From Flavimaricola marinus (GTDB taxonomy: Bacteria > Pseudomonadota > Alphaproteobacteria > Rhodobacterales > Rhodobacteraceae): a stretch of DNA of 53,472 nt. The notes beneath the pieces are model-generated. The model saw only the letters and a list, made by a program, of their open reading frames with translations, was not told the DNA's origin and did no database searches. The stretch lies in NCBI RefSeq assembly GCF_900184895.1, contig NZ_FXZK01000016.1:1-53472 (forward strand), given 5' to 3'. Made by a program: the position numbers and the translations under genes. Of this stretch, positions 44,788-53,472 are shown in pieces (within the stretch, counting starts at the first letter, position 1; each line of letters starts with the position of its first letter).

Positions 44788-45503
44788 CCGCAGAACTTTT
44801 TCAACGCGACCGCGTCTGGCAGCCGCCTGCCTACACGCCAAACTACAAATCGTCAGTAAATCGGTCGCCTAATCTGGCGCCGTTGTCACTGGAAATGACG
44901 CAAAGCGAGCTGACCGCACCACGCTTCGGCCACGACGTCATCGACCCGATCGACTGCGACCTGATCCGCAATTATGCCAAGACAGGCGATCCGATCGGAG
45001 AGCGGATCATCGTGCACGGGCGCGTGCTCGACGAAAACGGCCGCCCTGTTCCGCACACTCTGGTCGAAGTCTGGCAGGCCAACGCCGGCGGCCGCTATCG
45101 GCACAAGAACGACACCTACTTCGCGCCCATCGACCCCAACTTCGGGGGCTGCGGCCGGGTCCTAAGCGATGCTGAAGGACGCTACATGTTCCGGACGATC
45201 AAGCCGGGTGCCTACCCCTTCCGGAACTGGATCAACAGCTGGCGGCCCGCGCATATCCACATCTCGGTCTTTGGCCCGGCCTTCGCTCAGCGGCTGATCA
45301 CTCAGATGTATTTCGAAGGCGATCCGCTCATTCCCAAATGCGCCATCATCAATGCGATCCCCGACCAGCGGGCCATCGACGGACTGGTCGCCGCGCTCGA
45401 TCTGAACGAAACCATTCCGCTCGACACCATCGCGTACAAATTCGACATCGTCCTGCGCGGCCAGCGCTCGACCTTCTTTGAAAATCGGCCCGAGGGGAAC
45501 TGA
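44784..45503 (+). CDS. pcaH: protocatechuate 3,4-dioxygenase, beta subunit
   Basis: A 239-residue intradiol dioxygenase subunit carrying the iron. Ligands are Y105 (GGRYRHKND), Y144 (GAYPFRN), H157 and H159 (RPAHIHIS); their 39 and 13/15-residue spacing equals that of the Pseudomonas enzyme (Y408, Y447, H460, H462). It opens the protocatechuate ring. Overlaps pcaC by ATGA and precedes pcaG by two bases. Confidence 0.96.
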   Translation: MTAELFQRDRVWQPPAYTPNYKSSVNRSPNLAPLSLEMTQSELTAPRFGHDVIDPIDCDLIRNYAKTGDPIGERIIVHGRVLDENGRPVPHTLVEVWQANAGGRYRHKNDTYFAPIDPNFGGCGRVLSDAEGRYMFRTIKPGAYPFRNWINSWRPAHIHISVFGPAFAQRLITQMYFEGDPLIPKCAIINAIPDQRAIDGLVAALDLNETIPLDTIAYKFDIVLRGQRSTFFENRPEGN

Positions 45504-45505
45504 TC

Positions 45506-46105
45506 ATGGTGCAATCACTCAATTACCTCAAGGAAACCGCCTCTCAAACCGCTGGACCCTACGTCCACATCGGCCTGGCGCCGGGAGCGGCTGGCTTTGA
45601 CATCTACCGCAAGGAGCTGGGGCACGACATCGCCGGCCCGAATGCCAAGGGCGAGCGGATCACCGTGACAGGCATCGTCTACGACGGGATCGGTGCCCCG
45701 ATCAAAGACATCCTGATCGAGACGTGGCAGGCCAATGCCGACGGCGTCTATCCCGGTGCCGGAGACGTCGAAGAGGGCTTTGTCGGCTGGGGTCGTGCGA
45801 TCTCGGACTTCGATACCGGTCGCTTTACCTTCGAGACCGTCAAACCCGGTCGCGTCATGGGGCGCAACGGCAAGTTGATGGCACCGCACATCAGCCTTTG
45901 GCTCGTGGCGCGAGGGATCAATCTCGGGCTCAGCACCCGAATGTATTTCTCGGACGAAGCGGACGCAAACGCCGAGGATCAAGTGCTCAACCTCGTGGGT
46001 CCACCAGAACGGCGGAGCACCATGATCGCCTCGCGCGATGGCAGCACGTACACGTTCGACATTCGGGTGCAGGGCGACAACGAGACGGTGTTTCTCGACG
46101 TGTGA
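45506..46105 (+). CDS. pcaG: protocatechuate 3,4-dioxygenase, alpha subunit
   Basis: A 199-residue paralogue of PcaH without the iron ligands. It starts MVQSLNYLKETASQTAGPYV, the family pattern, and keeps the WQANADGVYPGAGD strand. It pairs with PcaH to form the active dimer. It ends the operon and is followed by a strong terminator. Confidence 0.95.
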   Translation: MVQSLNYLKETASQTAGPYVHIGLAPGAAGFDIYRKELGHDIAGPNAKGERITVTGIVYDGIGAPIKDILIETWQANADGVYPGAGDVEEGFVGWGRAISDFDTGRFTFETVKPGRVMGRNGKLMAPHISLWLVARGINLGLSTRMYFSDEADANAEDQVLNLVGPPERRSTMIASRDGSTYTFDIRVQGDNETVFLDV

Positions 46106-46195
46106 TTGGAAATGCGGGTGCCGGGGAAAGCCCCCCGGCACTCGAGCGATTGAAAGCGATGCAAATCGCGGCACGTTTCACCAACGGCATGTAAA

Positions 46196-46226
46196 AAGGC
46201 CCCCGCGCTCATCGCGCGGGGGCCTT
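46196..46226. terminator. bidirectional intrinsic terminator between pcaG and the aldehyde dehydrogenase gene
   Basis: AAGGCCCCCGCGC (46196-46208) pairs perfectly with GCGCGGGGGCCTT (46214-46226) around TCATC. An A run at 46193-46197 gives a U run on the minus strand. It ends the pca transcript and the minus-strand dehydrogenase transcript. Confidence 0.88.
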
Positions 46227-46237
46227 CGTCACTCGGC

Positions 46238-47761
46238 TCAGAAGAACCCGAGCTTGTTGGGATTGTAGCTCACCAAGAGGTTCTTGGTTTGCTGGTAGTG
46301 ATCCAGCATCATCTTGTGGTTCTCGCGACCGATTCCCGACTGCTTGTAGCCACCGAAGGCAGCATGAGCCGGGTAAGCGTGGTAGTTGTTGACCCAGACG
46401 CGACCAGCCTCGATCGCGCGGCCGACCCGGTAGCATGTGTTCATGTCACGTGACCACACCCCGGCCCCGAGGCCGTACATCGTGTCGTTGGCAATCGCCA
46501 ATGCTTCGGCCTCGTCCTTGAACGTGGTCACAGACACCACAGGGCCAAAGATCTCCTCCTGGAAGACCCGCATCTTGTTGTGGCCTTTCAGGATCGTCGG
46601 CTGAATGTAGTTGCCGCCAGCAAGCTCGCCGTTGAACTGAGCGGCCTCACCGCCGATCAGAACCTCGGCGCCTTCTTCGCGGCCAATGGTGAAGTAGGAC
46701 AGGATCTTCTCCTGCTGCGCCTTGCTGGCCTGTGCGCCGACCATGGTTTCGGGATCACGTGGGTCGCCGTGCTTGATGGCCTTCACCCGAGCGATCACGC
46801 GCTCCATGAACGCGTCGTAGATGTCTTCCTGGATAAGCGCGCGCGACGGGCAGGTGCAGACCTCGCCCTGGTTAAAGGCAAACAGGACAAAGCCCTCGAC
46901 GGCTTTGTCGAGAAACGCATCGTCTTCGCGCATCACGTCCGAGAAGAACAGATTGGGGCTCTTGCCGCCAAGCTCCAGCGTCACCGGGATCAGGTTCTCG
47001 GTCGCGGCCTTCATGATGGTGCGGCCGGTTGCGGTCGATCCGGTAAAGGCGATCTTCGCGATGCGTTTCGATGTCGCCAAGGCAGCGCCCACTTCAGAGC
47101 CATATCCATTGACGATATTCAGGACGCCGGCGGGCAGAATGTCTGCGAGGATTTCTGCCAAGACCATGATCGCGGCCGGGGTCTGCTCTGCCGGCTTCAT
47201 CACGATGCAGTTGCCGGCGGCCAGCGCAGGTGCCAGCTTCCATGCCGCCATCAGGATCGAAAAGTTCCACGGGATGATCTGGCCCACGACGCCGAGCGGT
47301 TCGTGGTAATGATAGGCCACCGTATCCGCGTCGATTTCGCTCATGGAGCCTTCCTGACCGCGCAAGACGCCTGCGAAATACCGGAAATGGTCGGCAGAAA
47401 GCGGGATATCCGCGGCCGTGGTCTCGCGGATCGGCTTGCCGTTGTCCCATGTTTCGGCCGTTGCCAGCAGATCGAGGTTCGCCTCGATGGCATCGGCAAC
47501 CTTGAGCAGGATGTTGGCGCGTTCCGTCGACGATGTGGCACCCCAAGCGGCCTTCGCGGCATGGGCGGCATCGAGCGCCAGCTCGACATCAGCGGCATCG
47601 GATCTGGCGCAGTCGTTGATCTTTTCGCCGGTGATCGGCGTGACGTTTTCGAAATACCGACCGTTCACCGGGGCGACAAACGCGCCGCCAATGAAGTTGT
47701 CGTAGCGTGTCTTGAACGGCGACGTGTAGGTGCCGGCTTCGGTATGTGCGAGATCTTTCAT
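46238..47761 (-). CDS. NAD-dependent aldehyde dehydrogenase (acetaldehyde dehydrogenase, AcoD/ExaC type)
   Basis: A 507-residue ALDH. The start [20 protein letters not shown] follows CAGGAGGA. Catalytic residues are Glu in [10 protein letters not shown] and Cys in [10 protein letters not shown]. The C-terminus [20 protein letters not shown] is characteristic of the AcoD/ExaC group, which oxidises acetaldehyde made from ethanol or acetoin. It is next to an AcoR-like regulator and a perfect palindrome at 47865. No alcohol dehydrogenase or acetoin cleavage genes are nearby. Confidence 0.92.
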   Translation of the reverse strand: MKDLAHTEAGTYTSPFKTRYDNFIGGAFVAPVNGRYFENVTPITGEKINDCARSDAADVELALDAAHAAKAAWGATSSTERANILLKVADAIEANLDLLATAETWDNGKPIRETTAADIPLSADHFRYFAGVLRGQEGSMSEIDADTVAYHYHEPLGVVGQIIPWNFSILMAAWKLAPALAAGNCIVMKPAEQTPAAIMVLAEILADILPAGVLNIVNGYGSEVGAALATSKRIAKIAFTGSTATGRTIMKAATENLIPVTLELGGKSPNLFFSDVMREDDAFLDKAVEGFVLFAFNQGEVCTCPSRALIQEDIYDAFMERVIARVKAIKHGDPRDPETMVGAQASKAQQEKILSYFTIGREEGAEVLIGGEAAQFNGELAGGNYIQPTILKGHNKMRVFQEEIFGPVVSVTTFKDEAEALAIANDTMYGLGAGVWSRDMNTCYRVGRAIEAGRVWVNNYHAYPAHAAFGGYKQSGIGRENHKMMLDHYQQTKNLLVSYNPNKLGFF

Positions 47762-47864
47762 GATGGGTCCTCCTGTGACACCGGGTCCTCCACCCGGATT
47801 GAGAAGGAAACTGACGCGACGAAACGGCTGCGTCATCTGGCCGAAATCGAATGTTGAGAGAAAG

Positions 47865-47882
47865 TGTCTCAGGTCTGAGACA
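47865..47882. promoter_or_regulatory. perfect palindrome TGTCTCAG-GT-CTGAGACA, candidate operator for the aldehyde dehydrogenase gene
   Basis: An 8-2-8 inverted repeat, 104 bases upstream of the dehydrogenase start and six bases before the AcoR-like stop. Its position suits an upstream activating site for the Fis-type HTH of the adjacent regulator. Confidence 0.6.
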
Positions 47883-47888
47883 GATTGC

Positions 47889-48848
47889 TCAGCTTTCGTC
47901 GAGGCCGAGCCGTTTCATCCGCCGATAAAGGGTCGCTCGCCCGATCCCAAGCTGCCGTGCCGCCTGCGAGACGTTGCCATCCGCCCGTGCCAAAGCGCGA
48001 ATCACGGCAGCCCGTTCCGCCCGCTCAAACCCCGTCGGCCCGTCTTCACGGCCGAGAATATCCGCCGCAGGAAGCGCGGTGAGCGGGCCCGTTCCCGCCA
48101 GGTTGAAGGTCCGGCGGGCCTCTCGGGTTGCCCCGATGACAAGGTCGTCGTCGTCGACTGCCAACAGGCTCGCGGCCTCCGCGTCATCGCATTCGGCCAC
48201 GATGATCCGGGCAGATGTATAGGCGGCGCGAAAGTTGGCCTCTTCGATCGCCCGAGCCGTCTGTGCGACCTGCGCCCCGATCAGCCGGTTGAACGCTTCC
48301 GTCTGATCGGCACGGGCGGACGACACGTCCAGTGCCGCCACGATGCGCCCGTCCGCACCATAGATCGGCGCATCGATGCAGCTCATATTGGTGTTGCGCG
48401 CGTGGAAGTGCTCTCCCTGATGGATGATCACGCGGCGTCGTTCGGTCAGGCATGTGCCAATACCGTTGGTGCCTTCGCGCTCCTCGCTCCAATCCGTGCC
48501 GGCCCAGAGGCCCCAGGCTTCGAAGGTGGGTGCATCCGCTTCCGCCATGCGCTGATCCAGAACCACACCATCCGCATCGGTGAGCAGGACGGCACAGCCC
48601 GACTGGCCCACCAGCGAAAAGAGGCTATCCAGACGCGGAGCAGCCACCATGAGAAATTTGTCGAGGACTTTGCGGCGCTCATCCAGCTCGGATTGTGTGA
48701 TCCGCTCCGGGGCGCGATGCTCGTCCGGAGTAAGGCCGTGCTTCATGATGGACCGATGCCAACTCGCCGCGATCTGCGACAATGCGGCTGCCGACGAGGA
48801 ATACGTCGCCTCTAGCACCTTGTCGGTATGGGATCGTTTGTCAGACAT
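47889..48848 (-). CDS. AcoR-like GAF/Fis-HTH regulator without an AAA+ sigma-54 domain
   Basis: A 319-residue regulator. The N-terminal domain (about 1-230) has the AcoR pattern [20 protein letters not shown], a GAF-type block ([37 protein letters not shown]). A Fis-type HTH ends the protein ([31 protein letters not shown]). Full-length AcoR proteins have an AAA+ domain of ~230 residues between these; it is absent, with only a ~50-residue linker, so the protein cannot remodel sigma-54 RNA polymerase and should act as a sigma-70-type activator or repressor. The start ATG 48848 follows GAGG; GTG 48851 is adjacent. The aldehyde dehydrogenase gene downstream is the likely target. Confidence 0.85.
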   Translation of the reverse strand: MSDKRSHTDKVLEATYSSSAAALSQIAASWHRSIMKHGLTPDEHRAPERITQSELDERRKVLDKFLMVAAPRLDSLFSLVGQSGCAVLLTDADGVVLDQRMAEADAPTFEAWGLWAGTDWSEEREGTNGIGTCLTERRRVIIHQGEHFHARNTNMSCIDAPIYGADGRIVAALDVSSARADQTEAFNRLIGAQVAQTARAIEEANFRAAYTSARIIVAECDDAEAASLLAVDDDDLVIGATREARRTFNLAGTGPLTALPAADILGREDGPTGFERAERAAVIRALARADGNVSQAARQLGIGRATLYRRMKRLGLDES

Positions 48849-49312
48849 CACCGGCCCTCGCTCCGCCCCCCGGGTCTCTCGACTATAGTGGTCGTGCGGA
48901 GTGTTTCAACACCACGTCAACGAGTGCCTGTCACCCACGCCGATCCACTTGACGAACGCCAGACAAAGCCCCGTCGTTCGAAACTGCCGCCTCTGTGGGC
49001 AAGGCCGTCTCGACCTGCGCCAAAGGCGCTGCCGCAAAGGGTCCGCTGTAAAACGGTTTCCGCTTACGCATCCTCGGCGTCCGCCCCATCGCTAATGATG
49101 CCCAGCTCGAGTGTCTGCTTGGCCGACCGATCCGCAAAGCAACAAGCGCACCGCGGGTCAGTCGGAAACCGCCACTGAGAAACCACCAAACAGAGCTGTC
49201 AAGCCGCCGTGTCACCTGAGCCGGACCTCATCGCCAGATTGCCGGTCGCAATGGTCGGTCAATATTGGCGGTATCAGGTCGGCATACAGGGCCTGCCCGA
49301 CCCATCCACCAG
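48849..49312. other. 464-bp intergenic region with no recognised gene
   Basis: Between the AcoR-like start and the paoC-type stop. Short frames occur on both strands (the longest at 48931-49215, minus) but none has a recognised domain or good ribosome site. A bulged hairpin at 49277-49302 lies 10 bases after the paoC stop and may be its terminator. The AcoR promoter must be near 48900. Confidence 0.5.
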
Positions 49313-51502
49313 TCACAGCCCCGCAATGACCTTGTCCAACGTGGCCGGATAGTCCCGAACTCGCACGCCAGTGGCGTTGTAGATTGCATTGGTGATCGCC
49401 GCCGCCGCGCCGCAGATGCCAAGCTCGCCGATGCCTTTGGCCTGTAGCGGACTTGCCCAGTCATCGCGCTCCTCCAACAGCTCGACCGTAAGCTGCGGCA
49501 CATCGGCGTTCACCGGGATGTGGTATTCGGCAAGGTTGCTGTTCGTCACATGCCCATCGCGCGGATCGAAGGCCATTTCCTCCGTCAACGCAATACCAAT
49601 GCCAAAAGTCATGCCGCCAAGACACTGGGATCGCGCAGTCTTGGCATTGAGAATGCGGCCAGCGGCGAAACTGCCATGCATGCGACGCACGCGGGTCTCG
49701 CCGGAGGCCGCATGCACCGCCACTTCGGCAAAGTAGGCGCCAAAGGTGGCCTGCCGGACAGCCTTGGAGGTCTCGCCAGGCACGACGTGTCCCAGCTTTG
49801 CGATCTCGTCACCCCCAAGCACTTCGGTCAGGGATTTGGTCTGGTTGGCATAGGTGACGCAACCATCTTTCAGCATCAGGTCCGGCTCGCTGACATCGAG
49901 ACGCTCGGCCAGTTGACGGCGGATCGCTTCGCAGGCGAGGTAGACCGAAGTCCCGCTGGAGGACGCCCCCCAAGAGCCGCCAGAGCCGGCTGCCGGTGGC
50001 AGAGTGGTATCGCCGAGGCGGACATCGACCTTCTCATAGGGCAGCCCGAGCATCTCTCCCGCAATCTGGCCGAGGATCGCATAGGTGCCGGTGCCGATAT
50101 CGGTCATATCGGTCTCGACCCGCGCTGTGCCGTCCGGCAACAAGGTCACGCGGGCCTCGCTTTCCTTCAGCACGTTGATGCGTGCCGCCGACGCCATGCC
50201 ATATCCGATCAGCCATTCGCCCTCACGGCGTTCCTTCACACCGGGGCGATCGGCCCAGCCAAAGGCCTCTGCCCCGCTTTCCAGCGCATCGCGGAATCTT
50301 CGGGAGGAAAAGGCCTTACCGCTCTCCGGGTCCTCGTCGGGGATGTTGCGCAGTCGGAGTTCGACCGGGTCGATTCCCATCTCCTGCGCAAGTTCATCCA
50401 TTGCGTTTTCCAGAACCGTGACGCCCACCGCCTCGCCCGGTGCCCGAACCGAACCGGCGCATAGCCGATGCAGGCGCGCCAATTCCAGCGACATCTTGCG
50501 ATTGGCCCCGGCATACAGGAAATGTGAAGCCTGCAGGACCGGCTCGGCGAAGGTCTCTCCGGGGAGGTTCGAAACCCGCGCATCGTGGCCGAGGCCGATC
50601 AGACGACCGGCGGCATCGGCGGCCAGACGCACCCTCTGGCGGGTTTCGGACCGGCGCATCGTGGCTTCGTAGACCTGCGGGCGTTGCAGCGCCACAGAGA
50701 CCGGCCGGCCCAGTTGCTTCGCGGCGATGGAGGCGGCGACGGCCTCCGGCGCCAGCCCCAGTTTGGAGCCAAAACCGCCGCCCACATAGGGCGAAACGAT
50801 GCGGACCCGGTCAGGATGGACACCAAGTGAATCCGCTAACTCATTGCGATTGTATTTCAGCATTTGATAACTGCCGCGAAGGGTCAACTCCTCGCCGTCC
50901 CACGATGCGATCGAGGCGTGCGGCTCCATCGCGGAGCTGGAATGCGATGGGGTGGTATAGACCACATCCACGCGACAGGCCGCCTGCTGCATGGCAGCTT
51001 CCAGATCACCTTGATCCAACGCCTGATTTTCCCGCGGCTCGGTCGCGGCGGTTGCCGGATCGACAGGCACCATCTCGGCATCCTCGAGCGTCACCTGCAG
51101 CGACTGAGCCGCATGACGGGCCTGTTCAAAGGTTTCGGCCACCACGACGGCGATCAGCTGGCCATGATAGGCCGCGTGTCGGGCGCCTTGAATGGGGGCG
51201 GCGTCGGCGGTGCCTTGGGCGGGATTGCGCAGCAGTCGGTCGTCCTGGATCACCGCTAGAACGCCGGGCATCTCTGCAACGGCATCGCTGTTGGTCAGGA
51301 CAACCCGACCGCTGTTGCCCGGCGCGCGGACCATGACGCCATGCACCATGCCGTCGATCTGCCATTCATCTGCGTAGGTTGCAGAACCGGTCACTTTGAG
51401 TGGCCCCTCTGGCCGGTCGAGCGGTGCACCCACGAGGCCTTGCGCCATATCGTCCAGCCGTCTCTCGGTCGCCGGGGCATCCATCTTGAGATACTCGGTC
51501 AT
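49313..51502 (-). CDS. aldehyde oxidoreductase molybdenum-binding subunit (PaoC/xanthine dehydrogenase family)
   Basis: A 729-residue subunit of the xanthine-oxidase family. It has the molybdenum-binding blocks [23 protein letters not shown] and [11 protein letters not shown], and the catalytic base E693 in [14 protein letters not shown], close to E692 of E. coli PaoC. Length (732 in PaoC) and organisation fit. It oxidises aldehydes or N-heteroaromatics with MCD cofactor. It overlaps the FAD subunit by four bases. No PaoD/XdhC-type maturation factor follows. Confidence 0.92.
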   Translation of the reverse strand: MTEYLKMDAPATERRLDDMAQGLVGAPLDRPEGPLKVTGSATYADEWQIDGMVHGVMVRAPGNSGRVVLTNSDAVAEMPGVLAVIQDDRLLRNPAQGTADAAPIQGARHAAYHGQLIAVVVAETFEQARHAAQSLQVTLEDAEMVPVDPATAATEPRENQALDQGDLEAAMQQAACRVDVVYTTPSHSSSAMEPHASIASWDGEELTLRGSYQMLKYNRNELADSLGVHPDRVRIVSPYVGGGFGSKLGLAPEAVAASIAAKQLGRPVSVALQRPQVYEATMRRSETRQRVRLAADAAGRLIGLGHDARVSNLPGETFAEPVLQASHFLYAGANRKMSLELARLHRLCAGSVRAPGEAVGVTVLENAMDELAQEMGIDPVELRLRNIPDEDPESGKAFSSRRFRDALESGAEAFGWADRPGVKERREGEWLIGYGMASAARINVLKESEARVTLLPDGTARVETDMTDIGTGTYAILGQIAGEMLGLPYEKVDVRLGDTTLPPAAGSGGSWGASSSGTSVYLACEAIRRQLAERLDVSEPDLMLKDGCVTYANQTKSLTEVLGGDEIAKLGHVVPGETSKAVRQATFGAYFAEVAVHAASGETRVRRMHGSFAAGRILNAKTARSQCLGGMTFGIGIALTEEMAFDPRDGHVTNSNLAEYHIPVNADVPQLTVELLEERDDWASPLQAKGIGELGICGAAAAITNAIYNATGVRVRDYPATLDKVIAGL

Positions 51503-52485
51503 GATTGGGTCTCCTGCGTCAACTCCGACACCACCGACACGAGCGTGCGGCGGGCGAGTGGGAGTTTGAAATCGTTGCCGCCAAAGCCCTGAGCCTCGGA
51601 CAACAAAATGTCTGCTGCTTCGTTGAAGAGCGCCTCGGAGGGTGTCTCGCCGACGAGCACGTCCTCCACTCCGGGATCTCGCCAGGGTTTCGGAGCCAAA
51701 CCACCAAAGGCCAGATTGGCCGCGGCGATGCGACCTTCTTGCATGGCCACAATCCCGGCAACGGACACCAAGGCAAACGCATAGGACGCGCGATCGCGCA
51801 CCTTCCGGTATGTCTGACGGCCGCCGATCGGCGGGGGCAGCAGGACAGCGGTGATCAGCTCCCCGGGCTCCAGCACTGTTTCGCGATCCGGTCGGTCGCC
51901 GGGGAGGAGGTAGAGTTCATCCAGATCGAGCCGACGGGTCGTGCCGTCCTCTTTCAGGGTCTCCACATCCGCCCCAAGCACACGCATGGCCACGGCCATG
52001 TCACTGGGATGCGTCGCGATGCAATGCTCAGACGTGCCCAGCACGGCGAGGCCCCGATTGACACCCTCTCTCGCCGCACAGCCGGAGTCGGGTTCGCGTT
52101 TGTTGCAGGGCATGGTGCGGTCTTGGAAATAGTGGCACCGGGTCCGTTGGAGCAAATTGCCCCCCGTGGTCGCCTTGTTGCGCAACTGGCCACTCGCACC
52201 CGACAACAGAGCGCGGCTGAGCACCGGCCAGTTGCGCCTGACGCGAAGGTCGTTGGCAAGATCGCTGTTGGTCACCAACGCGCCGATGCGCAGGCCATTG
52301 TCGGCAGTGTCCTCCATCTGGTTGAGCTCAAGCCGGTTGATGTCGATCAAGGTCTCAGGGGCCATGACCTCGAGTTTCATCAGATCCAGCAGATTGGTGC
52401 CACCGGCGATGAATGCGGCGCCGGCTGCGGCTTGGCGAGGCGCGGCCTCGATGCTCTCTGCGCGTCTATAGTCGAAAGGTCTCAT
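51499..52485 (-). CDS. aldehyde oxidoreductase FAD-binding subunit with a [4Fe-4S] insertion (PaoB-like)
   Basis: A 328-residue subunit. FAD contacts are in [13 protein letters not shown] (25-37) and [12 protein letters not shown] (105-116). Cys117, Cys127, Cys136 and Cys155 form the four-cysteine set that binds an extra [4Fe-4S] cluster in the PaoB/hydroxybenzoyl-CoA reductase branch, not present in classic xanthine dehydrogenase. The start at 52485 overlaps the PaoA-like stop; a longer frame to 52548 is a shadow. Confidence 0.92.
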   Translation of the reverse strand: MRPFDYRRAESIEAAPRQAAAGAAFIAGGTNLLDLMKLEVMAPETLIDINRLELNQMEDTADNGLRIGALVTNSDLANDLRVRRNWPVLSRALLSGASGQLRNKATTGGNLLQRTRCHYFQDRTMPCNKREPDSGCAAREGVNRGLAVLGTSEHCIATHPSDMAVAMRVLGADVETLKEDGTTRRLDLDELYLLPGDRPDRETVLEPGELITAVLLPPPIGGRQTYRKVRDRASYAFALVSVAGIVAMQEGRIAAANLAFGGLAPKPWRDPGVEDVLVGETPSEALFNEAADILLSEAQGFGGNDFKLPLARRTLVSVVSELTQETQS

Positions 52486-52988
52486 GCGTTTTTCCCCGCG
52501 GCTTTGTGGATCGCCTGCACGATATTTGGATAGGCCGAGCACCGGCAAAGATTACCGCTCATCCGCTCCGAAATTTCGTCAGAAGTGAGCTCTGCCTCTC
52601 CCGCGAGGTCGCTTGTCACATGACTGGGCCAGCCATCGCTGATCTCTTGCAGCATCGCCGTGGCCGAACAGATCTGGCCGGGGGTGCAATAGCCACATTG
52701 GAAACCGTCTTCGCTGACGAACGCCTGCTGCAATGGGCTAAGGTCGTCCGGCTGGCCGATCCCTTCGATCGTCGTGACCTCGTCGCCGTCATGCATGCAC
52801 GCAAGCGTCAGACAGGCATTGATCCGTCTCCCGTTGACCATGACAGTGCATGCGCCACACTGACCATGATCGCAGCCCTTCTTGCTACCGGTCAGACCAA
52901 GATGATGACGCAAAGCATCGAGCAACGTCGTCCTTGGATCGAGGTCCAATCGTCGCTGCGTGCCGTTAATTGTCAGATGTGTCTGCAC
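52482..52988 (-). CDS. aldehyde oxidoreductase [2Fe-2S] subunit (PaoA-like, no Tat signal)
   Basis: A 168-residue ferredoxin-type subunit with both clusters: C39, C44, C47, C59 (plant type) and C98, C101, C148, C150 (helical). The start is GTG 52988, with GAGAGG six bases upstream. E. coli PaoA has an N-terminal Tat signal and is periplasmic; here the protein begins directly with [10 protein letters not shown], so the complex should be cytoplasmic. Confidence 0.93.
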   Translation of the reverse strand: MQTHLTINGTQRRLDLDPRTTLLDALRHHLGLTGSKKGCDHGQCGACTVMVNGRRINACLTLACMHDGDEVTTIEGIGQPDDLSPLQQAFVSEDGFQCGYCTPGQICSATAMLQEISDGWPSHVTSDLAGEAELTSDEISERMSGNLCRCSAYPNIVQAIHKAAGKNA

Positions 52989-53306
52989 GGGAAACCTCTC
53001 AAAATAGCCAAGCTCGCTGGACTAACCGGCGCGCGGCTCCATGGTTCCGTGCTTGTGAATGATAGTGAGGCGATAATCGTGGTTAGTGCCTGCCCGGACA
53101 CCGGTTCGAGTGCATCCCAATTTGGAGGAGGTGTATCAATGCGACGTGCACAATGTGTCGGCCACACTTGTCGATCCCGCAAACCGCTCTTTAGCGGCTG
53201 ACCCTCTGGAGCCCGATCACACGTTTTTCTGCTCGTGCCCTCGTAGTGGGCGTCTTTCTGGCTTTTGATGCAGCACAGACTTAGTTTTTTCTGGGGTTTT
53301 GACAGC
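52989..53306. other. 318-bp intergenic region upstream of the paoA-type gene
   Basis: It holds the promoter of the paoABC-like operon, not resolved by eye. On the plus strand a strong Shine-Dalgarno (GGAGGAGG, about 53124-53131) precedes a 20-codon frame (53139-53201), too short and isolated to call a gene. Confidence 0.4.
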
Positions 53307-53333
53307 AAAAAGCCCCGGCTTTGAACCGAGGCT
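53307..53333 (-). terminator. terminator of the initiator tRNA gene
   Basis: On the minus strand AGCCTCGG pairs with CCGGGGCT (one mismatch) around a seven-base loop, followed by TTTTT. It begins 13 bases after the tRNA 3' end. Confidence 0.75.
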
Positions 53334-53345
53334 GCTTCGAGGCTT

Positions 53346-53422
<77 letters not shown>

Positions 53423-53472
53423 ACAGGATGTCATCGATAGAGAGAATAACAGAGCTTATTTTGCTCTGAACG

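Noticed and set aside
48931-49215. 94-codon minus-strand frame in the gap between the AcoR-like gene and paoC
   Set aside because: Arg/Ser-rich with no domain pattern and no clear ribosome site; looks like non-coding high-G+C sequence.
53139-53201. 20-codon plus-strand frame behind a strong GGAGGAGG site
   Set aside because: Too short, no recognised motif and no conserved neighbour. It could be a leader peptide, but nothing downstream on that strand needs one.

Overview
The window looks like chromosome of a marine or soil alphaproteobacterium of the Rhodobacterales (Roseobacter type). This is inferred from the mix of TRAP and ABC solute importers, complete paa and pca aromatic operons, an HWE-family kinase, a PcaQ-type regulator, an alphaproteobacterial initiator tRNA and moderately high G+C. 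No species can be named. Nearly all coding space is metabolic and regulatory; there is no prophage, no CRISPR array and only one IS remnant, at the left edge.

Layout. (1) 1-200: 3' end of an IS5-type transposase. (2) 207-5899, minus: a sugar or sugar-acid operon (enolase-superfamily dehydratase, binding protein, two permeases, ATPase, RhaM mutarotase), divergent from a GntR/FCD regulator at 5986. (3) 7047-9955, plus: TRAP transporter DctP-DctQ-DctM. (4) 10086-15517, minus: two signalling units, an HWE kinase with a lone receiver, and an HD-GYP response regulator, a periplasmic sulfite-oxidase-fold protein and a hybrid kinase with an Hpt domain. (5) 15733-23027, minus: a LacI-headed ABC importer operon with a GH63 glycosidase, probably for a glycosylglycerate-like compatible solute; both permeases carry extra domains. 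(6) 23246-27691: an SsuABC/ThiXYZ-type importer divergent from kynureninase, with a stand-alone Lrp-type RAM protein behind kynU. (7) 27949-30919: DUF481 outer-membrane protein, LysR regulator, PurU. (8) 31125-40181: phenylacetate catabolism (paaX, paaZ, paaG, paaI, paaK, paaABCDE); the beta-oxidation genes paaF, paaH and paaJ are not here. (9) 40474-42021: truncated YjbH-type gene. (10) 42198-46105: pcaQ divergent from pobA-pcaC-pcaH-pcaG (4-hydroxybenzoate to protocatechuate to ring cleavage); pcaB, pcaD, pcaIJ and pcaF are absent. (11) 46238-48848: acetaldehyde-type dehydrogenase and an AcoR-like regulator lacking the AAA+ domain. (12) 49313-52988: a cytoplasmic PaoABC-like molybdenum aldehyde oxidoreductase. 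(13) 53346-53422: initiator tRNA-Met, minus.

How it works together: several importers (ABC, TRAP, NMT1-type) bring in sugars, acids and nitrogenous compounds, and the aromatic modules feed the TCA cycle. Most local regulators sit beside their targets with candidate palindromic operators in the divergent or leader regions. A recurring design is a stable hairpin just after the solute-binding-protein gene in all four transporter operons; in two of them the helix is fully paired only on the transcribed strand, through G-U wobbles. The most unusual items are the ABC permease with a DUF11-like beta-sandwich spliced into its first periplasmic loop and its partner with an extra membrane-helix extension, the cysteine-free sulfite-oxidase-fold protein inside an HD-GYP/hybrid-kinase operon, the AAA-less AcoR regulator with a perfect TGTCTCAG palindrome ahead of its likely target, and a shared AGTTAC...GTAAC arrangement in both paa control regions. 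All starts were judged by eye from Shine-Dalgarno sequences and family lengths; no database search was run.
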